Source: Roseibium aestuarii (GTDB lineage: Bacteria > Pseudomonadota > Alphaproteobacteria > Rhizobiales > Stappiaceae). Taken from it: a DNA stretch of 64,000 bases. Positions 60,686 to 64,000 of this stretch are shown in pieces. Location of the stretch: assembly GCF_008477545.1 (NCBI RefSeq), contig NZ_VORA01000003.1, forward strand, positions 248,001 to 312,000. The letters run 5' to 3'. Under the pieces are notes generated by a model. The model was not told the DNA's origin, did not search any database, and saw only the letters and a list, made by a program, of their open reading frames with translations. Numbering within the stretch: the first letter of the stretch is position 1; every line of letters begins with the position of its first letter. The position numbers and the translations under genes were made by a program.

Positions 60686-61879
60686 ATGAACGCGCCTGTC
60701 TACCTTTCCGCCCGTGAGGCGGCGACCGAACTCGGCGTCCAGCCGGCGACCCTCTATGCCTATGTGAGCCGGGGGCTGATCCGCTCCGTGCCCGGTCCGG
60801 GCAAGCAGCGCCGCTATGATGCGGCCGATGTCCGCGCGCTGCAGACCCGACGGGACAGGGAAAGCGGCAACTCCGGCGGCCCGCTCGCCACAGAGGGCGC
60901 TCCCACCCCGGCTCTTGAGACACGGCTGACCCTGATCACCGAGGAGGGGCCGTTCTATCGTGGCCACCGGGCAACGGATCTGGCGCGATCCTCCTCCCTG
61001 GAGGCCGTGGCGACCCTGCTGTGGGGTTGCCGCGATGATCCCTTCGCCGGGGTGTCCGCCCCGGAGGATGCCGGCCTGCTGTCCCTGCCCGACGGTCTGC
61101 CGCCGCTCGAGCGCCTGATGACACGGCTGGCGACCTGGCCTCTGGTGGACCGCTCCGCCAGCGTCCAGACCCGGGCGCTGCTGGCCCAGAAGGGCGCTCG
61201 TCTGCTGCTCGCCGGCGTGTCTGCCCTTCTTGAGCGCCCGTTCTCGACGGACCCGGTGCATGTGCAGATGGCGGAAGCCTGGGGCGTGACCGATCCCGCC
61301 GCGCGGGAAGCGATCCGCGCCGCGCTCGTGCTGTCCGCCGATCACGAGCTGAACACCAGCGCCTATGCGGTGCGCTGCGGGGCCTCCACCCGCGCGCCGC
61401 TTCATGCCTGCCTGCTGGCGGGGCTTGGCGCCTTCTCCGGTCCGCGCCATGGCGCCCATTCCGACCGGGTTCTTGCCTGGCTGAAGGATGTGGACGAGCC
61501 GGACACGGTCGCGCCCCTGTTCCGCGACCGGCTGGAGCGGGGCGAGGATCTGCCGGGCTTCGGTCATATGCTCTATGCGGGTCCGGACCCTCGGGCGACC
61601 TGTCTTCTGGATCTCATCCGCACGCCGTCTGCGTCCGGTCTCTTCCTCGAGAGCCTGCCGACCGTGATTGCCGCGGCAGAAGACATGTATGGCCTTGCTC
61701 CCAACATCGATTTTGCCCTCGCGGCCCTGCAGCGGGCCTGCGGCCTGCCAAGGGCGGCACCCAAGCTGCTCTTCTGCGCCGGTCGGCTTGTCGGCTGGAT
61801 TGCCCATGCCATGGAGCAATACGAGCAGCCAGCGCTGATCCGGCCCCGGGCGGCCTATGTGGGGCCGAGACCGGCCTGA
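60686..61879 (+). CDS. Citrate synthase homologue with N-terminal MerR-type HTH domain
   Basis: A 397-residue fusion. Residues 5-60 form a MerR/excisionase-like HTH (YLSAREAATELGVQPATLYA then YVSRGLIRSVPGPGKQRRYD). Residues 80-390 are a citrate synthase fold with catalytic His regions SADHELNTSAYAVR (His near 220) and GPRHGAHSD (His near 255) and an Asp in PNIDFALAAL (near 342). Overall sequence is diverged from true citrate synthase. The ATG at 60686 follows the dyad directly, with no ribosome-binding site, so the message may be leaderless or the start may lie elsewhere (an in-frame TTG at 60647 exists). It is divergent from the other citrate synthase. Confidence 0.88.
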   Translation: MNAPVYLSAREAATELGVQPATLYAYVSRGLIRSVPGPGKQRRYDAADVRALQTRRDRESGNSGGPLATEGAPTPALETRLTLITEEGPFYRGHRATDLARSSSLEAVATLLWGCRDDPFAGVSAPEDAGLLSLPDGLPPLERLMTRLATWPLVDRSASVQTRALLAQKGARLLLAGVSALLERPFSTDPVHVQMAEAWGVTDPAAREAIRAALVLSADHELNTSAYAVRCGASTRAPLHACLLAGLGAFSGPRHGAHSDRVLAWLKDVDEPDTVAPLFRDRLERGEDLPGFGHMLYAGPDPRATCLLDLIRTPSASGLFLESLPTVIAAAEDMYGLAPNIDFALAALQRACGLPRAAPKLLFCAGRLVGWIAHAMEQYEQPALIRPRAAYVGPRPA

Positions 61880-62769
61880 ATCGTGCTCATCCGGCTTTTC
61901 AGGCGCGGCGCGGCAAAGTCGAGGAAGGAGCGCACCTTCTGCGGCAGAAGTCCGGAGCGCGCATAGACGAGGCTGACGGGCACCGGCTCGGCCTCGTGGT
62001 CTTCGAGCACCGTGGTCAGCGTTCCCGCGCGCAGCGCCGCCTTCGCCTGATAGCACAGCACCCGCGTGACCCCGAGCGAAGCGGCCGCCGCCTCGAGGGC
62101 GGCCTCGGCCGTGTTCACCGTCAGCCGGGGCGTGATCTCCACCGTCTCGCCTGACGCAAAGTGCCAGTTTCCTCCCGGCGTCAGAGTCTCGAAGGCCACG
62201 GTGGCATGGGTCGAAAGCTCCGCTGGAGAACGAGGAATGCCGTGCCGTTCCAGATAGGCCGGGCTGGCGCAGACGATCTGGCGAATGCCGCCGACCGTGC
62301 GCGCCACCATCTGGCTGTCCGGAAGGCGGCCGATGCGCAGCGCCACGTCCACATGGCCCTCGGTGAGGTCAAGCGGATGGTCCGACTGGATCAACCGCCC
62401 GGTAATGCGCGGGTGTGCGTCCAGAAATTCGGTGAGCACCGGCAACAGGTGCAGGCGGCCGAAGACGATCGGCGCGGTGAGGGTCAGGATGCCCTTTGGC
62501 TCGGCATATTCGCCCGAGGCTGCCCGCTCGGCTTCGGCCACATCGTCCAGTATGCGCCGGCAGGCCAGCGCATAGGACAGCCCCGCTTCCGTTGGCCTGA
62601 GCCCGCGCCCCGCCCGCAGGAACAGCCGCACGCCCAGATGGCTCTCCAGCTCGGAGATCTTGCGGCTCACGGTGGTCAGGGGAACCGCAAGGGTCCGGGC
62701 GGCGCCGGACAGGCTTCCCGCGTCCACCACTTGCAGGAACATGGACATGGCATCGAGGCGATCGGTCAT
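61855..62769 (-). CDS. LysR-family transcriptional regulator
   Basis: A 304-residue LysR protein. N-terminal winged HTH (residues 5-62: MSMFLQVVDAGSLSGAARTL and VPLTTVSRKISELESHLGVR), then a periplasmic-binding-like effector domain (from about 90, GILTLTAPIVFGRLHLLPVL). It is divergent from the AhpD-like gene at 62878 and probably controls it. Its 3' end overlaps the 3' end of the HTH-citrate synthase gene by 25 bases in convergent orientation. No metabolite can be inferred. Confidence 0.93.
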   Translation of the reverse strand: MTDRLDAMSMFLQVVDAGSLSGAARTLAVPLTTVSRKISELESHLGVRLFLRAGRGLRPTEAGLSYALACRRILDDVAEAERAASGEYAEPKGILTLTAPIVFGRLHLLPVLTEFLDAHPRITGRLIQSDHPLDLTEGHVDVALRIGRLPDSQMVARTVGGIRQIVCASPAYLERHGIPRSPAELSTHATVAFETLTPGGNWHFASGETVEITPRLTVNTAEAALEAAAASLGVTRVLCYQAKAALRAGTLTTVLEDHEAEPVPVSLVYARSGLLPQKVRSFLDFAAPRLKSRMSTIQAGLGPT

Positions 62770-62877
62770 GGTTTCCAGCTTTCGGAAGGGTTCCTGCCAA
62801 GTTTGGCGGATGGTTTTGAAATCTGGAAATCACATCTTCGGGTCATCGCCAATGCGTAACCCGAAAGGACCTTTGCA
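62770..62877. promoter_or_regulatory. LysR/AhpD-like divergent control region
   Basis: A 108-base gap between divergent genes. It contains TTTCCAG (62772-62778) mirrored by CTGGAAA (62823-62829) and a direct repeat GAAATC (62818-62823, 62826-62831). These are possible LysR contact sites, by position only. Confidence 0.4.
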
Positions 62878-63429
62878 ATGCCCCGTATCCAGACCCCGGC
62901 CAACATCGCCGCTGCCCCCGCCGCTTCCCAGCCGCTGCTCTCCCAGGTGGAAAAGCAGCTGGGCGTCGTGCCGAACCTCTTCCGCCTCGTCTCCCTGAGC
63001 CCGGCGGCCCTGGAAGGCTATCTCGGCCTCTCCGGCGCGCTCTCCAAGGGTGCTCTGGAAGCCCAGACCCGTGAACGGATTGCGCTCGCCGTTGCCGAAA
63101 TCAATGGCTGCGACTACTGCCTCTCCGCCCACACCTACCTCGGCAAGAACCTGGCCAAGCTGGACGACGCGGAAATCGCCACCAACCGTCAGGGCCGTTC
63201 GTCCGACGCCAAGGCCGATGCCGCCGTGCGCTTTGCCGCCAGCGTCACCCGTGCCCGTGGCCGGATCGGCAGTGAAGATCTGGCTGCCGTTCGCGCAGCC
63301 GGCTACAGCGATGCCCAGATCGTCGAGATCGTTCAGCACGTCGCGCTGAACACCTGGACGAACTACATCAACAATGTCGCTGAAACCGAAATCGACTTCC
63401 CGGTGGTGAAGTCGGCACAGGCCGCCTGA
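62878..63429 (+). CDS. Carboxymuconolactone decarboxylase/AhpD-like peroxidase-related protein
   Basis: A 183-residue CMD-fold protein with the redox motif NGCDYCLSAHTYLG (C78, C81, H85), in the peroxidase-related branch (AhpD-type core, VPNLFRLVSLSPAALEGYLG). AAAGGAC lies 7 bases before the ATG. It is divergent from a LysR gene and followed by an FMN-binding flavoprotein, an arrangement common for LysR-controlled redox-stress operons. It is distinct from the ECF41-linked CMD protein at 6370. Confidence 0.9.
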   Translation: MPRIQTPANIAAAPAASQPLLSQVEKQLGVVPNLFRLVSLSPAALEGYLGLSGALSKGALEAQTRERIALAVAEINGCDYCLSAHTYLGKNLAKLDDAEIATNRQGRSSDAKADAAVRFAASVTRARGRIGSEDLAAVRAAGYSDAQIVEIVQHVALNTWTNYINNVAETEIDFPVVKSAQAA

Positions 63430-63512
63430 GCGGCCTGAACGGACCCGGTGGGCCTTTCGCCCCTCATGCCCACCGGGACCCTTCTTTCCTTTTCCCGACA
63501 ATCGAGGCTGCC

Positions 63513-64000
63513 ATGACCCGGAAAGAGCACGGGGCCGCATCTGTGCCTTCAAGCGATGTGGCCTTCACCGAAACCGTCAAGGCGATCCAGAGCGCCAAGG
63601 GATCGCGCGAGATCTATGCGCATATGGAAGAGGGAGGCGCCTGGGAAACCCGGATCACCCCGTTCCTGGAACGCTTTCTCGCAAACCGCACCAGCGCCTA
63701 TCTCGCAACCGCCAATGCGCAGGGCCAGCCCTATATCCAGCATCGCGGCGGGCCTGCGGGCTTCCTGCATGTGCTGGACGAGCAGACCATTGCCTTCGCC
63801 GATTTTGCCGGCAACCGGCAATACATCACCCTCGGCAACCTGGCAGAGAACCCGAGAGCCCACCTGTTCCTGATGGATTACGCCTTCCGGGAGCGGGTGA
63901 AGATCTGGGGGGAAGCCCGGGTGGTCGAGGATGATCCCGCGCTGCTGCAGCGGCTGGCGCCGACAGGCTACCGGGCCCGCCCGGAGCGCGTCATCCTCTT
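63513..64000 (+). CDS. Pyridoxamine 5'-phosphate oxidase-family FMN-binding protein (3' end cut off by window)
   Basis: A flavin-binding split-barrel protein; 162 codons visible from MTRKEHGAAS, with the frame still open at 64000. Typical PNPOx-like features: LERFLANRTSAYLATANAQG and QPYIQHRGGPAGFLHVLDE, then NRQYITLGNLAENPRAHLFL and RVKIWGEARVVEDD. It lies 83 bases after the AhpD-like gene, likely in the same LysR-controlled operon. Substrate unknown; the family reduces or oxidises small organics using FMN. Confidence 0.85.
   Translation, partial: MTRKEHGAASVPSSDVAFTETVKAIQSAKGSREIYAHMEEGGAWETRITPFLERFLANRTSAYLATANAQGQPYIQHRGGPAGFLHVLDEQTIAFADFAGNRQYITLGNLAENPRAHLFLMDYAFRERVKIWGEARVVEDDPALLQRLAPTGYRARPERVIL

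Overview
The window is a GC-rich, densely packed chromosomal segment of an alphaproteobacterium. Gene content points to the order Hyphomicrobiales (Rhizobiales), possibly a marine or Stappiaceae-like lineage: RegB/ActS sensor kinase, SecB, DctBD with a DctPQM TRAP transporter, glnD-murJ-trpS, fxsA divergent from a Tim44-domain/mltA/smr operon, rph divergent from hrcA, an OlsB-type acyltransferase, an intracellular PHB depolymerase and an ECF41 sigma factor. This placement is inferred from synteny and protein character, not from a search. I saw no rRNA, tRNA, CRISPR array, phage or insertion sequence, so this is mostly core chromosome with a few small accessory cassettes. Layout: 1-1.8 kb holds a truncated regB divergent from secB. 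2-12.8 kb is a transport and regulation block on the minus strand: modABC behind a Mo-box-like dyad, then dctBD, then a two-gene ECF41 cassette (a carboxymuconolactone-decarboxylase-type peroxidase and the sigma factor) with an exact ECF41 promoter, then dctPQM behind an exact sigma-54 promoter and a perfect 18-bp inverted repeat. The cassette sits between dctBD and the transporter they should control. 12.8-16.6 kb carries a GMC oxidoreductase, an unrecognised polytopic membrane protein and a DUF533 protein. 16.8-24.6 kb is housekeeping: gshB-yraN-rsmI, a divergent LpoA/LppC-like lipoprotein, coaBC, a DODA-type dioxygenase, dut and cysK. 24.7-25.05 kb is a noncoding cluster of palindromes. 25-35.8 kb: YbjQ, a secreted protein, trpS, murJ, glnD, then an overlapping Tim44-mltA-smr-xre operon divergent from fxsA. 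36-42.2 kb: acyltransferase-3 protein, polA, then DUF305, MauE/DoxX-like and Tat-exported cyclase genes. 42.3-51.7 kb: comM, a large hybrid kinase, an OlsB-like acyltransferase, DUF1330, a PBP1A-type peptidoglycan synthase and a YgjP-type metalloprotease. 51.8-59.4 kb: DUF2852, PhaZ with an extra C-terminal domain, hemW-rdgB, rph, hrcA, a CPCC protein and a MoeB/ThiF enzyme. 59.5-64 kb: a divergent pair of citrate synthase homologues, one with an N-terminal HTH domain, flanking an AT-rich dyad; then a LysR regulator divergent from an AhpD-like protein and a truncated FMN-binding flavoprotein. The most interesting signals are the HTH-citrate synthase/citrate synthase pair with its dyad, the ECF41 cassette with its exact promoter inside a dct locus, the sigma-54 promoter and inverted repeat of dctPQM, and the PhaZ fusion. 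I found no clearly new defence or mobile system. Where a minus-strand reading frame extends far upstream of the conserved protein, I chose the start from family length, ribosome-binding sites and overlaps.
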